NCBI GenBank assembly: GCA_048465415.1
Contig: DBFWLO010000006.1
Span: 124,001 to 188,000, forward strand
DNA length: 64,000 bases
Direction: 5' to 3'
Origin: Scatosoma sp048465415
Lineage (GTDB): Bacteria; Bacillota; Clostridia; Christensenellales; Borkfalkiaceae
The notes below the pieces were generated by a model, which worked only from the letters and a program-made list of their open reading frames with translations, ran no database searches and was not told where the DNA came from. The translations under genes and the position numbers were made by a program. The number at the start of each line of letters is the position of its first letter. The stretch's first letter is position 1. This document shows, piece after piece, positions 7,569-16,269 of the stretch.

Positions 7569-9335
7569 ATGGCAGGTAAGACAGTAAAAATCTCCGGACC
7601 TTTGATCATAGCCGAGAATATGGCGGACTCCAAAATGTACGACGTGGTGCGGGTGTCGGAAAAGGGGCTCATCGGCGAGATCATCGAGCTTCGCGGCGAC
7701 AAGGCTTCCATACAGGTTTACGAAGAGACTTCCGGGCTCGGGCCCGGCGAAGAGGTATATTCCACGGGCGAGCCGCTTTCCGCGGAACTCGCGCCGGGAC
7801 TGATCACGGGTATTTTCGACGGTATTCAGCGGCCTTTGACGGCGCTCTATTTCCAGTACGGCGACCGCATTTCCCGCGGCGTCTCCGTCAATAATCTCGA
7901 CCGCGAGAAGAAATGGCATTTTCTTCCCAAAGCCAAACCCGGGGACACGGTCTCGGAAGGGGACGTGCTCGGCGTCGTCTGGGAGACGGAGATCGTCGAA
8001 CACCGTATTTTGGTGCCGAACGGCATGAAGGGCCGGATCGTATTCATCGAGGAAGGCGATTACACCATCGAAGAGACGGTGGCGCTCCTCGAAACGGAAA
8101 AGGGAAACGCGCCCGTCTGCATGCTCCGCAAATGGCCGGTGAGAAAGGGACGCCCCTATCGCGAAAAGCTCTCGCCCGACAAGCCCATGGTGACCGGACA
8201 GCGAGTCATCGACACCTTATTCCCGATCGCGAAGGGGGGCGTGGCGGCGGTACCCGGGCCGTTCGGCAGCGGCAAGACGGTCGTGCAGCACCAGCTCGCC
8301 AAATGGGCGGACGCGGACATCATCGTCTACGTCGGCTGCGGCGAGCGCGGCAACGAGATGACGGACGTGCTCAACGAATTCCCCGAGCTTAAAGATCCGA
8401 AAACGGGCGAGCCGCTCATGAAGCGCACCGTGCTCATCGCCAACACCTCGGATATGCCCGTGGCGGCGCGGGAAGCGTCCATTTACACGGGCATCACGAT
8501 CGCCGAATATTTCCGGGACATGGGCTACAACGTGGCGATCATGGCGGATTCCACCTCCCGTTGGGCGGAAGCGCTCCGCGAGATGAGCGGCCGGCTCGAA
8601 GAGATGCCGGGCGACGAGGGGTATCCCGCCTATCTTTCCAGCCGTTTGGCGGAATTTTACGAGCGCGCGGGGATCGTCAGACTGCTCGGCGCGGGCAACA
8701 AGACGGGTTCCGTCACCGCCATCGGCGCGGTCTCCCCTCCGGGCGGGGATCTGAGCGAACCGGTGTCGCAGTCCACCCTCCGTATCGTCAAGGTGTTCTG
8801 GGGGCTGAGCGCTTCGCTCGCCTACAAGCGGCATTTCCCCGCCATCGACTGGCTGATCAGTTATTCGCTCTACGCCGACCGCATGAAAGAATGGTATGGG
8901 GAGAACGTGAGCCGGGATTTCTTCAAGTACCGCCAGTTCGTGATGACGATTTTGCAGGAAGAGGCGGCGCTCGACGAGATCGTGCGGCTGGTCGGTATGG
9001 ACGCGCTCTCCTCCAAAGACAGGCTGACGATGGAGACGGCGAAAATTATCCGCGAGGACTATCTGCACCAGAACGCGTTCCACGAGGTCGACACCTACAC
9101 CTCCCTGCGCAAGCAGTTTCTGATGCTGAAACTCATTTACGAGTTCAACCGGCTCGCGGGAGAAGCGGTCGCGAATTATGCGGACCTCGACGATATTCTC
9201 GCCTGTTCCTGCAAGGAAAAGATCGGACGGGCAAAGTATATCCCCGAAGAGAGTCTTTCCGACTTCGACGAAATTTTCAAGGTGATGAACGCCGAGCTCA
9301 AAGCGCTCGCGCAGGGAGGCAGCGACGATGTTTAA
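7569..9335 (+). CDS. ntpA: V/A-type ATPase catalytic subunit A
   Basis: 588 residues. It contains the Walker A loop GPFGSGKT (residues 230-237), the non-homologous insert typical of A subunits (about 115-190), and the arginine/Walker B region with MADSTSRWAEALREMSGRLEEMPGDEGYPAYL, a hallmark of V/A catalytic subunits. Three copies alternate with B and hydrolyse or make ATP. The ATG at 7569 is preferred to an in-frame GTG at 7554 because GTGAGGA (7554-7560) is a ribosome site at 8 bases. It overlaps subunit B by 8 bases. Confidence 0.97.
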   Translation: MAGKTVKISGPLIIAENMADSKMYDVVRVSEKGLIGEIIELRGDKASIQVYEETSGLGPGEEVYSTGEPLSAELAPGLITGIFDGIQRPLTALYFQYGDRISRGVSVNNLDREKKWHFLPKAKPGDTVSEGDVLGVVWETEIVEHRILVPNGMKGRIVFIEEGDYTIEETVALLETEKGNAPVCMLRKWPVRKGRPYREKLSPDKPMVTGQRVIDTLFPIAKGGVAAVPGPFGSGKTVVQHQLAKWADADIIVYVGCGERGNEMTDVLNEFPELKDPKTGEPLMKRTVLIANTSDMPVAAREASIYTGITIAEYFRDMGYNVAIMADSTSRWAEALREMSGRLEEMPGDEGYPAYLSSRLAEFYERAGIVRLLGAGNKTGSVTAIGAVSPPGGDLSEPVSQSTLRIVKVFWGLSASLAYKRHFPAIDWLISYSLYADRMKEWYGENVSRDFFKYRQFVMTILQEEAALDEIVRLVGMDALSSKDRLTMETAKIIREDYLHQNAFHEVDTYTSLRKQFLMLKLIYEFNRLAGEAVANYADLDDILACSCKEKIGRAKYIPEESLSDFDEIFKVMNAELKALAQGGSDDV

Positions 9336-10710
9336 GGAATACAAGACGATCCGCGAAGTGGTCGGTCCCCTGATGCTCGTGGAGGGCGTGGACGGCGTAA
9401 AATACAACGAATTGGTGGATATCGTCGGTTCGAACGGCGAGATCCGCCGCGGCAAGGTGCTGGAAATCAACCGCGACAAGGCGGTTGTGCAGCTCTTTGA
9501 AAATTCGCAGGGCTTACAGATTTCCGAATCGAAAGCGAGATTTTTGGGACACAGCCAGGAGCTGGCGGTTTCGAGGGATATGCTCGGCCGCGTATTCGAC
9601 GGTATGGGCAATCCCCGCGACGGCGGCGCGCCGATCATTCCCGAAAAGAAAATGGACATCAACGGCGAGCCGATCAATCCCGCCGCGCGCGATTATCCCA
9701 ACGAGTTCATTCAGACGGGTATTTCCGCGATCGACGGGCTCAACACCCTCGTGCGCGGACAAAAACTGCCCGTGTTCTCCATGAGCGGTATGCCGCACGC
9801 GGAGCTGGCGGCGCAGATCGCCCGGCAGGCGAAGGTGCGCAGCGGCGAGAGCAATTTCGCCGTCGTTTTTGCCGCGATCGGCATCACCTTCGAGGAAGCG
9901 CAGTATTTCGTGGACGATTTCAAAAAGACGGGTGCGATCGAGAGGACGGTGCTTTTCACCAATCTCGCCAACGATCCCGCCGTCGAGCGGATCGCGACGC
10001 CGCGCATGGCGCTCACCTGCGCGGAATATCTCGCCTTTGAGCGCGGCATGCACGTGCTCGTCATTATGACGGACATCACCAATTATGCCGAAGCTTTGCG
10101 CGAGGTGTCGGCCGCCCGCCGCGAAGTGCCCGGACGGCGGGGATATCCCGGTTATCTCTACACCGATCTCGCCTCCCTTTACGAGCGCGCGGGAAGGATT
10201 CGCGGCAAAGAGGGCTCGATCACGCAGATTCCCATTCTGACGATGCCCGAGGACGACAAGACGCACCCCATTCCCGACCTCACGGGGTATATCACCGAAG
10301 GGCAGATCATTCTCTCCCGCGATCTTTACAAGAAAGGGATCAATCCGCCCGTAGACGTGCTGCCTTCCCTGTCCCGGCTCAAAGACAAGGGGATCGGGCG
10401 AAACAAGACGCGCGAGGACCATGCGGACACGATGAATCAGCTCTTCGCGGCTTATGCGCGGGGCAAAGAGTGTAAAGAGTTATCCGCGATCCTCGGCGAA
10501 GCGGCGCTTTCGGATACGGACAAATTATACGCGCGTTTTGCGGAGGAATTTGAAAAGGAATACGTCAATCAGGGATTCGAGACGGATCGGACGATCGAGG
10601 AAACGCTCGATCTGGGCTGGAAATTATTGAAGATACTGCCCAGAGGAGAGTTGAAGCGTATCCGTCCCGAATATCTCGACAAATACCTGGGTACGTCAGA
10701 GGAAGTATAA
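9328..10710 (+). CDS. ntpB: V/A-type ATPase regulatory subunit B
   Basis: 460 residues, normal for subunit B. In place of a Walker A loop it has the degenerate FSMSGMPHAELAAQIARQ segment found in non-catalytic B subunits. The conserved MTDITNYAEALREVSAARREVPGRRGYPGYLYTDL stretch (in part) carries the Arg finger contributed to the A-B interface. The start ATG lies in the tail of the A gene, and subunit D begins at the base after its stop codon, showing tight translational coupling. Confidence 0.97.
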   Translation: MFKEYKTIREVVGPLMLVEGVDGVKYNELVDIVGSNGEIRRGKVLEINRDKAVVQLFENSQGLQISESKARFLGHSQELAVSRDMLGRVFDGMGNPRDGGAPIIPEKKMDINGEPINPAARDYPNEFIQTGISAIDGLNTLVRGQKLPVFSMSGMPHAELAAQIARQAKVRSGESNFAVVFAAIGITFEEAQYFVDDFKKTGAIERTVLFTNLANDPAVERIATPRMALTCAEYLAFERGMHVLVIMTDITNYAEALREVSAARREVPGRRGYPGYLYTDLASLYERAGRIRGKEGSITQIPILTMPEDDKTHPIPDLTGYITEGQIILSRDLYKKGINPPVDVLPSLSRLKDKGIGRNKTREDHADTMNQLFAAYARGKECKELSAILGEAALSDTDKLYARFAEEFEKEYVNQGFETDRTIEETLDLGWKLLKILPRGELKRIRPEYLDKYLGTSEEV

Positions 10711-11331
10711 ATGGCAAGGCTGAACGTAAATCCTACCCGTATGGAGCTGAAAAAGCTCAAAGCGCGGCTTTCGACGGCGGTTCGGGGGCATAAGCTCCTC
10801 AAAGACAAGTCGGACGAGATGGTGCGGCGGTTCACGGTGATCATCAAAGAGGACAAACGGCTTCGCGACGAGGTGGAGAAGGAACTCTCTCTCACGCTGA
10901 GGCAGTTTTCCGTCGCCCGTTCGGTGACGCCCGCATATCGCGCGGAAACGGCTTTTTCCATGCCCTCCGTGGCCGTCAAACTCGACTGCGGCACCGAGAG
11001 CATTATGGGTGTGGACGTACCGAAAATCGATCTTATAAAGGAGAAACGGGCGGACGGACTCCCTTACGCGTACGCGGAAATCACGAGCGAAGCGGATTAT
11101 TCCGTGGGCATGGTCTCCGCACTGCTGCCCAAAATGGCGCAACTTGCCCAGACGGAAAAAGCCGTGCGCATGCTCGCCGACGAGATCGAACGCAACAAGC
11201 GCCGCGTCAACGCCCTCGAATACGTCATGATCCCCCAGCTCGAAGAGACGATCAAGTATATCAAAGATAAACTCGACGAAAACGAACGGGCCGCCGTCGT
11301 GCGTTTGATGAAGGTGAAGAGCAAAGCGTAA
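10711..11331 (+). CDS. ntpD: V/A-type ATPase central shaft subunit D
   Basis: 206 residues. The N-terminal MARLNVNPTRMELKKLK and the C-terminal helix with RRVNALEYVMIPQLEETIKYI are diagnostic of subunit D, the coiled-coil axle rotating in the A3B3 head. It closes the operon; the E. hirae ntpH and ntpJ genes are absent. A GC-rich terminator lies 43 bases downstream. Confidence 0.95.
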   Translation: MARLNVNPTRMELKKLKARLSTAVRGHKLLKDKSDEMVRRFTVIIKEDKRLRDEVEKELSLTLRQFSVARSVTPAYRAETAFSMPSVAVKLDCGTESIMGVDVPKIDLIKEKRADGLPYAYAEITSEADYSVGMVSALLPKMAQLAQTEKAVRMLADEIERNKRRVNALEYVMIPQLEETIKYIKDKLDENERAAVVRLMKVKSKA

Positions 11332-11373
11332 GAAAACGGGGATCACAGCGATAAGACAAAGAGAACTGCGGGA

Positions 11374-11407
11374 AAAGGCCGGTCTGTTGAAAAACGGACC
11401 GGCCTTT
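11374..11407. terminator. Strong GNRA-loop terminator after V-ATPase operon
   Basis: A 15-pair stem (AAAGGCCGGTCTGTT with AACGGACCGGCCTTT, one G-U pair) closes a GAAA tetraloop. A flanking A run gives it a U-tract on the minus strand as well, so it may also stop the convergent DUF421/DUF4363 transcript. Confidence 0.8.
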
Positions 11408-11519
11408 GCGACAAAGAGATAAATAGGGGGATATAGGAAGGGCGGGGAAAAGAAAGCGGACAGAAAAGTCAAAAGAAAAGAGAAAGAAAGCACCCGTGTG
11501 AGAGACGAGCGCTTTTTTG

Positions 11520-11897
11520 TCAGAAAATATTCGCAAAACTGAACGTGTAGGATTTGGGGATTTTTTCGGACATTTCAATCAGCACTTCGATTTTGGGAAG
11601 AGCATCGTCATACTTCTTTTCGTAGAGATAACCGAGCGCTTCGTTGAGCTGGTAATCGACGTTTTCGATGCTGGTATGGGGGATCCAGATTTGCAGGCCT
11701 TCTTTTTTGTCTTTCCAGTAGGTGCGGACCGCTTTCCCGTCCTCGTAAGTGGCGGTTTGATTTTCCGCTTTTTTATAGAGAGAGACGAGGGCTTCCGAAA
11801 AAGTTTCAAAGGTGGTCCTCACAGTGTAGATGTCGTAGGCGGAGATGCCCACGATCAGAGCGAGCGACACGAAGATACTCGCAAGCGTTTTTACCAT
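11520..11897 (-). CDS. DUF4363-family membrane-anchored protein
   Basis: 125 residues. An N-terminal signal anchor (VKTLASIFVSLALIVGISAY) is followed by a helical extracytoplasmic domain with the WKxxxxxxxxxIxHxxIExVD pattern (YWKDKKEGLQIWIPHTSIENVD), which is typical of DUF4363. In Firmicutes, DUF4363 proteins are commonly encoded right after a DUF421 (YetF-type) membrane protein, as here, where the two frames overlap by 7 bases. Function is unknown; co-occurrence suggests a complex in the envelope. Confidence 0.85.
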   Translation of the reverse strand: MVKTLASIFVSLALIVGISAYDIYTVRTTFETFSEALVSLYKKAENQTATYEDGKAVRTYWKDKKEGLQIWIPHTSIENVDYQLNEALGYLYEKKYDDALPKIEVLIEMSEKIPKSYTFSFANIF

Positions 11898-12577
11898 AAT
11901 TTTTCCTCCCAGTCGAGCTTGAATACCTGATAACGCTCGCCTTTTTTCTGCAAATAGGCCTTTCCGTTTCCATCGACGGTCATCACCAGCACCTGTTTTT
12001 CGTTTTTACAGCCGTGTTCTTTCAAGACGTCGGTAAAATACTGACGGCTTTTTTGGGTGAGGTCCAGGTTCTTATTGTCGAATTTCCCTTCGTCGATTAA
12101 AATGACCGGCAGAGAGCTTTGCATGTCCGCGTAGTCCGCCTTCGGAAGCGCCGAAAAAGTGCCGTTCGCCTCATACAGCGCATAATCCACGGCGTCGAGA
12201 GAAAAATATCCCGCGCCCCGCAGACTTTCGACGAGATCGGAGACGTCGAGATTATTCTTTTTCAGCTGCGTATCGTCGATGCCGTTCTTATTGAGCACGA
12301 TGCTGGGCGTGCCGCTCAGGATCGCTTTCATCGGCTTGCTGCCGAGGTCGAGCAGGCATACGATCTGGTGCAGGAAATAGATGGTCAGAATGGAGACGAC
12401 ACCGTAAAGCAGGGGAATCGAAGTATCTGCCATCGGGATACAGGCGAGTTCCGCGATCAGAAGCGTAATGACCAGCTCGAAAGGCTGCATCTCCCCGATC
12501 TGTCTCTTACCCATCAGACGCATGATGACAAGCAGCGTGATAAAAATGATGATTGTTCTGATGAAAATTAAACCCAT
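11891..12577 (-). CDS. DUF421 (YetF/YcaP-type) membrane protein
   Basis: About 228 residues from MGLIFIRTIIIF, which is a natural membrane start; the frame is open a further 20 codons to a TTG at 12637, which lacks support. Three N-terminal helices contain the family motif RLMGKRQIGEMQPFELVITLL, followed by the two-domain soluble C-terminus (YetF fold) with PSIVLNKNGIDDTQLKKNNLDVSDL. In Bacillus, YetF-type proteins are linked to the spore/vegetative envelope. A promoter pointing the other way (12632-12660) overlaps its 5' region. A second, divergent paralogue is at 22758. Confidence 0.9.
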   Translation of the reverse strand: MGLIFIRTIIIFITLLVIMRLMGKRQIGEMQPFELVITLLIAELACIPMADTSIPLLYGVVSILTIYFLHQIVCLLDLGSKPMKAILSGTPSIVLNKNGIDDTQLKKNNLDVSDLVESLRGAGYFSLDAVDYALYEANGTFSALPKADYADMQSSLPVILIDEGKFDNKNLDLTQKSRQYFTDVLKEHGCKNEKQVLVMTVDGNGKAYLQKKGERYQVFKLDWEEKLW

Positions 12578-12631
12578 ACAGGCAGTATTGCCGAAATTTT
12601 CCGTTTTATGTATTTTTCCCGCCTCAAACGC

Positions 12632-12660
12632 TTGCAAAATGCAACGGAAACGACTATAAT
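12632..12660 (+). promoter_or_regulatory. Sigma-A promoter of riboswitch-folT unit
   Basis: TTGCAA, 17-base spacer, TATAAT. The expected start near 12667 lies just before the riboswitch aptamer. Confidence 0.8.
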
Positions 12661-12674
12661 ATCAGATAAAGATT

Positions 12675-12782
12675 CAGAGTAGCCTCCGGCGCGTAAAGTG
12701 TCATCGAACGGGACGTTGTCGATGAACGAAAGGGAAGTAAATTTTTATGCTTTCCTGCGGTGCCGCGGCGCGTCCGCTATGC
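12675..12782 (+). promoter_or_regulatory. Tetrahydrofolate (THF) riboswitch
   Basis: The aptamer matches the folT-motif layout: AGAGTAG at the 5' end, then GCGTAAAGTG, then a perfect arm TCATCGA/TCGATGA (12701-12707 with 12719-12725) enclosing ACGGGACGTTG, the conserved loop (AUGGGAUGUCG in Streptococcus mutans). Next come AACGAAAG and a hairpin GGGAAG/CTTTCC, and finally GCGGTG...GCGTCCGCT, the conserved 3' pseudoknot strand. It is followed by an expression-platform terminator and the folate transporter gene, exactly the expected context. Assignment is by recall of the motif; an Rfam scan (RF01831) would confirm it. Confidence 0.88.
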
Positions 12783-12844
12783 ACAAGAAAAGATTTTTTT
12801 TCGTTATCCGGAGCGCGAAAAAAATTTTTTCCGTATCTTTGCGG

Positions 12845-12874
12845 ACCTCTCGACTTTGGGAGGTTTTTTATTTT
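12845..12874 (+). terminator. Riboswitch expression-platform terminator
   Basis: ACCTC (12845-12849) pairs with GAGGT (12860-12864), extended by T-G and C-G pairs, followed by six T. Its 3' arm contains GGGAGG, the likely ribosome site for folT, so forming the hairpin would block both transcription and translation. Confidence 0.7.
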
Positions 12875-13522
12875 ATGACAAAAGCAGGAACCATGATCAA
12901 ACAAACGCTTTTCTCCGAGCTTATTCTCTCCAAATCCATGGGCCAGAGGATCGCCTACGTAGCCGTGATGACCGCTTTCTCCGTCGTCGCCAACATGTTT
13001 CTCGAATTCAAAATGCTCGACGTTCAGTTCTCGGTGACGATCGTCGTGTCGGCGCTCGCGGGGATCGTACTCGGCCCGCTCTTCGGGTTTGCCGCATGCT
13101 TTCTCGGGGATTTCATCGGATACATTTTCAACTCCTGGGGACTTTTATACCTGCCCTGGGTGGGGCTTGCGACGGGCATGCTCGCCGTTTTCGCGGGACT
13201 GATCGTAAACAACGTCAAGTGGAAGTTCCGCGGCGCGGTCTATGTGAAGCTCGCTGTCGTCTGCATGCTTTCCTTTTTCGTCTGTACGATCGGCATCAAT
13301 ACGACGGGTATGTATTATTACAACAAATGGGCGGGCTTTTCGGACAAGGTGATCGCTTACGTTTCCGAAACGTTCGGAACGGGAGTCAGTTACTTCGCTT
13401 ATCTCGCCTACCGCCTTTTCTTTTTAGGACAGATCTGGAACAACGTCGCGAATTATGCGTTGCTATTTGTGTTAATCCCGATCATCAACCGGACGAAACC
13501 TTTGAAGATGAGTATTACGTAA
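12875..13522 (+). CDS. folT: FolT, folate-specific S component of an ECF transporter
   Basis: About 215 residues with six membrane helices. The pattern RIAYVAVMTAFSVVANMF ... VSALAGIVLGPLFGFAACFLGDFIGYIF is the usual folate-family S-component core. It captures folate and uses the shared EcfAAT energizing module, which is not in this window. ATG 12875 is chosen because GGGAGG (12858-12863) lies 11 bases upstream; ATG 12893 is the alternative. The frame extends upstream through the riboswitch, but those codons are untranslated leader. The THF riboswitch upstream independently supports the folate role. Confidence 0.88.
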   Translation: MTKAGTMIKQTLFSELILSKSMGQRIAYVAVMTAFSVVANMFLEFKMLDVQFSVTIVVSALAGIVLGPLFGFAACFLGDFIGYIFNSWGLLYLPWVGLATGMLAVFAGLIVNNVKWKFRGAVYVKLAVVCMLSFFVCTIGINTTGMYYYNKWAGFSDKVIAYVSETFGTGVSYFAYLAYRLFFLGQIWNNVANYALLFVLIPIINRTKPLKMSIT

Positions 13523-13534
13523 AAGATCTGTCTG

Positions 13535-13563
13535 CGGCGGAAAATCCGGGACCGCCGTTTTGT
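13535..13563 (+). terminator. Terminator after folT
   Basis: CGGCGG pairs with CCGCCG around an 11-base loop, followed by TTTTG. Confidence 0.65.
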
Positions 13564-13614
13564 GACAACAATGTAACAACTTCTATAAACTTCGGAAAAA
13601 TCGTCGGGCAGGCC

Positions 13615-13643
13615 TTGACGATTTTTTTATCTTATGGTATAAT
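13615..13643 (+). promoter_or_regulatory. Sigma-A promoter of lgt operon
   Basis: TTGACG, 17-base spacer, TATAAT, 36 bases before lgt. Confidence 0.85.
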
Positions 13644-13678
13644 GAAAGAAACGGTCGGATAAAAAAGGAGACGGGTTT

Positions 13679-14818
13679 ATGCTCAATGCTCTTCTGAAAT
13701 ACGAAAATCCGGGTATTACGATTTTCGGTTTTAAAATTTACGCTTACGCGATCATCATCGTCTGCGGCATGATCGCGGCGTTTTTCGTCATCTCGCTGCT
13801 GTTCCGGCGCAGGAATATGTCCAAAGATTTATTCCTCACCTACTTTTGCGTGACTTTGCCCATCGCGCTCGTCACCACCCGGCTCTTTTACTGCATCACC
13901 GATCAGGTGCCTTTGCGGTATTGGTTCGATTTCCGCGACGAAGTGAACGGGATCCGCGGCGGCGGGCTGTCTATCATCGGCGGGATTCTGGGCGGCACGC
14001 TGAGCGTCTTTTTGGTGAGCTACGTCAAGAAAGTGAATTTCTTCCGCGCCGCGGATTGTATCGTCGTGGGACTTTTGCTCGCGCAGGCGATCGGGCGCTG
14101 GGGAAATTTCGCGAATCAGGAAGTCTACGGCGCCGAAGTGACGAACAGCGGCCTGCAATTTTTCCCCTTCGCGGTCTATATCAACAAAACGGACGGCGGG
14201 AACTGTCTGCAAAGCATCGTTCTCACTTTCCAGAAAATGTTCGGGATCGAAAGCGATATCACGGGCGGCACCTGGCATTACGCTTTCTTTTTCTACGAAA
14301 GTATCTTTAATCTGACCGCCGCGATTCTGCTCTTTTTAAATGCCTGGAAGAATCCGAAAAAACCCAACGGCATCAATGTGGCGTGCTATTTCATCGCCTA
14401 CGGCCTGATCCGTTCGATTATGGAGCCGCTGCGCGATCCGTCGTATATTTTAAGCGGCGGCGGGGTGCGTTGGTCGTTCGTGTTCTCGCTTTTGATGCTC
14501 GCGGGAGGCATCGCGCTGCTCGCTGTGCTCCTCGTTCTCAACAAGCGCAAACAGGGCGCGTATATCGGATCTCTGAACGGCGATCCGTACGGCATCACCG
14601 ATTTCGTCAAGGACAACAAAAACGAAGTCGCCTATCGCGATAAAATCAATATGATGTGCAGGATTTTCCCCGAAAACTACGTCGCCCCTCCGCCCAAAGA
14701 GGAAGGGGGCAAGGGCGGACCGGGGAACGCGGCCGCGGAAACGGCGGAAACGCCCGAAGAGACGAAAAAAGCGGAAGAGACGGACGGCGCGTCGGAGGGG
14801 GAGGCAAAGGGAGAATGA
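13679..14818 (+). CDS. lgt: Prolipoprotein diacylglyceryl transferase Lgt
   Basis: 379 residues. The Lgt signature GRWGNFANQE begins near residue 139, in the middle of about seven membrane helices; the C-terminal helices include GLIRSIMEPLRDP. It transfers diacylglycerol from phosphatidylglycerol to the lipobox Cys, the first step of lipoprotein maturation. LspA, the second step, is three genes downstream. After the last helix there is an unusual hydrophilic tail of about 85 residues rich in Glu, Ala and Gly, longer than in Bacillus Lgt. AAAAAAGGAG gives the start at 13679. Confidence 0.96.
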   Translation: MLNALLKYENPGITIFGFKIYAYAIIIVCGMIAAFFVISLLFRRRNMSKDLFLTYFCVTLPIALVTTRLFYCITDQVPLRYWFDFRDEVNGIRGGGLSIIGGILGGTLSVFLVSYVKKVNFFRAADCIVVGLLLAQAIGRWGNFANQEVYGAEVTNSGLQFFPFAVYINKTDGGNCLQSIVLTFQKMFGIESDITGGTWHYAFFFYESIFNLTAAILLFLNAWKNPKKPNGINVACYFIAYGLIRSIMEPLRDPSYILSGGGVRWSFVFSLLMLAGGIALLAVLLVLNKRKQGAYIGSLNGDPYGITDFVKDNKNEVAYRDKINMMCRIFPENYVAPPPKEEGGKGGPGNAAAETAETPEETKKAEETDGASEGEAKGE

Positions 14819-16269
14819 GAAATCTGACTCTTCTCACCGATCTCTATGAGATCACGATGGCCTACGGTTTTTACAAGCATAAAAAGCACGAAGAAGAAGC
14901 GGTTTTCGATATTTTTTTCCGACAGAACAAACTGATTACCTATTCTTTGGCGGCCGGGCTCGAACAGGCGACGGACTATCTCCTGAACTGGCATTTTTCG
15001 GCCGAGGACATGGAGTATCTCCGTTCCTTAAAGCTCTTTGAGGAGGATTTCCTCGGCTACCTCGAAAATATGCGTTTTACGGGGGACGTATACGCGGTGA
15101 AAGAGGGGGAACCCGTCTTTCCGGGCGAGCCGATTCTCACCGTCAAGGCACCGCTCATACAGGCGCAGTTTGCGGAGACGGCGCTTCTCAACATCATCAA
15201 TCATCAGACGTTGATCGCGACGAAGGCGTCCAAGATCTGCCGGGCGGCCGGCAAAGGCGCGGTGATGGAGTTCGGGCTCCGGCGCGCGCAGGGACCGGAC
15301 GCGGGCATTTACGGCGCGCGGGCCGCGGTCATCGGCGGCTGTTCCTCGACGTCCAACGTCATCGCGGGGCAGATGTTCGATATTCCCGTCTCCGGCACGA
15401 TGGCGCACAGCTGGGTGATGGATTTCGACAGCGAATACGAGGCCTTCAAGGCCTATGCGGAGGCCTATCCCGACAACTGTCTTTTGCTCGTGGACACCTA
15501 CGACACGCTGCGCAGCGGCGTGCCCAACGCGATTCGGGTATTCAAAGAGCTCGAAGCGGCGGGGCATAAACCGCGGGGGATACGGCTCGACAGCGGGGAC
15601 TTCGCCTACCTTTCCAAAAAGGCGCGGGAGATGCTCGACGGCGCGGGATTCCCCGAGGCGATCATCTGCGCTTCCGGCGACCTCGACGAATATTCGATGA
15701 CCTCTCTGACGCAGCAGGGGGCGAGGATAGATCTCTGGGGAGTGGGCACCAAGCTCATCACTTCGGAGGAAATGCCCGCGCTCGGCGGGGTTTATAAGCT
15801 CGCCGCCGTCTTTAAGGAGGACGGGACGATGGTGCCGAAAATCAAACTTTCCGACAATACCGCGAAAATCACCAACCCCTCCTTTAAAAATCTCTTCCGG
15901 CTGTACGACAAGAGCAACGGTATGGCGGTGGCGGACCTGATCACGATACGGGACGAAACGATCGACGAGAGCAGGCCTTTGACGATCTTCCACCCGTTGG
16001 AGACGTGGAAGAGGATTACGGTGAAGAACTTCCGCGCCGAGCCGCTCCTGCACACCATAGTCAAAGCGGGAACGCTTGTTTACGAGTTCCCCCGGCTCAT
16101 GGAGATACGGGATTTTTCCAAAGCGGAGCTTGCTAAATTCTGGGAGGAATATCTGCGTCTCGATATGCCGGAGCTGTATAAAGTCGATTTATCGGAGAAA
16201 CTGCACGCCCTGAAAAGCGCCATGCTCGCGGAGATCCGCGGCGGACGGAGCGGGGAGACGGACGCCTGA
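14815..16269 (+). CDS. pncB: Nicotinate phosphoribosyltransferase
   Basis: 484 residues beginning MRNLTLLTDLYEITMAYG, the classical NAPRTase start. Other family motifs are MEFGLRRAQGPDAG, the GTMAHSWVM region, and the PRPP-site stretch RLDSGDFAYLSKKARE. It converts nicotinate and PRPP to nicotinate mononucleotide for NAD salvage, assisted by ATP. The ATG at 14815 overlaps the lgt stop codon (ATGA), so the gene is translationally coupled; the open frame upstream of it lies antiphase in lgt and is not coding. The following gene overlaps in the same fashion. Confidence 0.95.
   Translation: MRNLTLLTDLYEITMAYGFYKHKKHEEEAVFDIFFRQNKLITYSLAAGLEQATDYLLNWHFSAEDMEYLRSLKLFEEDFLGYLENMRFTGDVYAVKEGEPVFPGEPILTVKAPLIQAQFAETALLNIINHQTLIATKASKICRAAGKGAVMEFGLRRAQGPDAGIYGARAAVIGGCSSTSNVIAGQMFDIPVSGTMAHSWVMDFDSEYEAFKAYAEAYPDNCLLLVDTYDTLRSGVPNAIRVFKELEAAGHKPRGIRLDSGDFAYLSKKAREMLDGAGFPEAIICASGDLDEYSMTSLTQQGARIDLWGVGTKLITSEEMPALGGVYKLAAVFKEDGTMVPKIKLSDNTAKITNPSFKNLFRLYDKSNGMAVADLITIRDETIDESRPLTIFHPLETWKRITVKNFRAEPLLHTIVKAGTLVYEFPRLMEIRDFSKAELAKFWEEYLRLDMPELYKVDLSEKLHALKSAMLAEIRGGRSGETDA

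Noticed and set aside
12698..12874. In-frame upstream extension of folT
   Set aside because: It runs through the THF riboswitch and terminator, so it is leader RNA and not coding.
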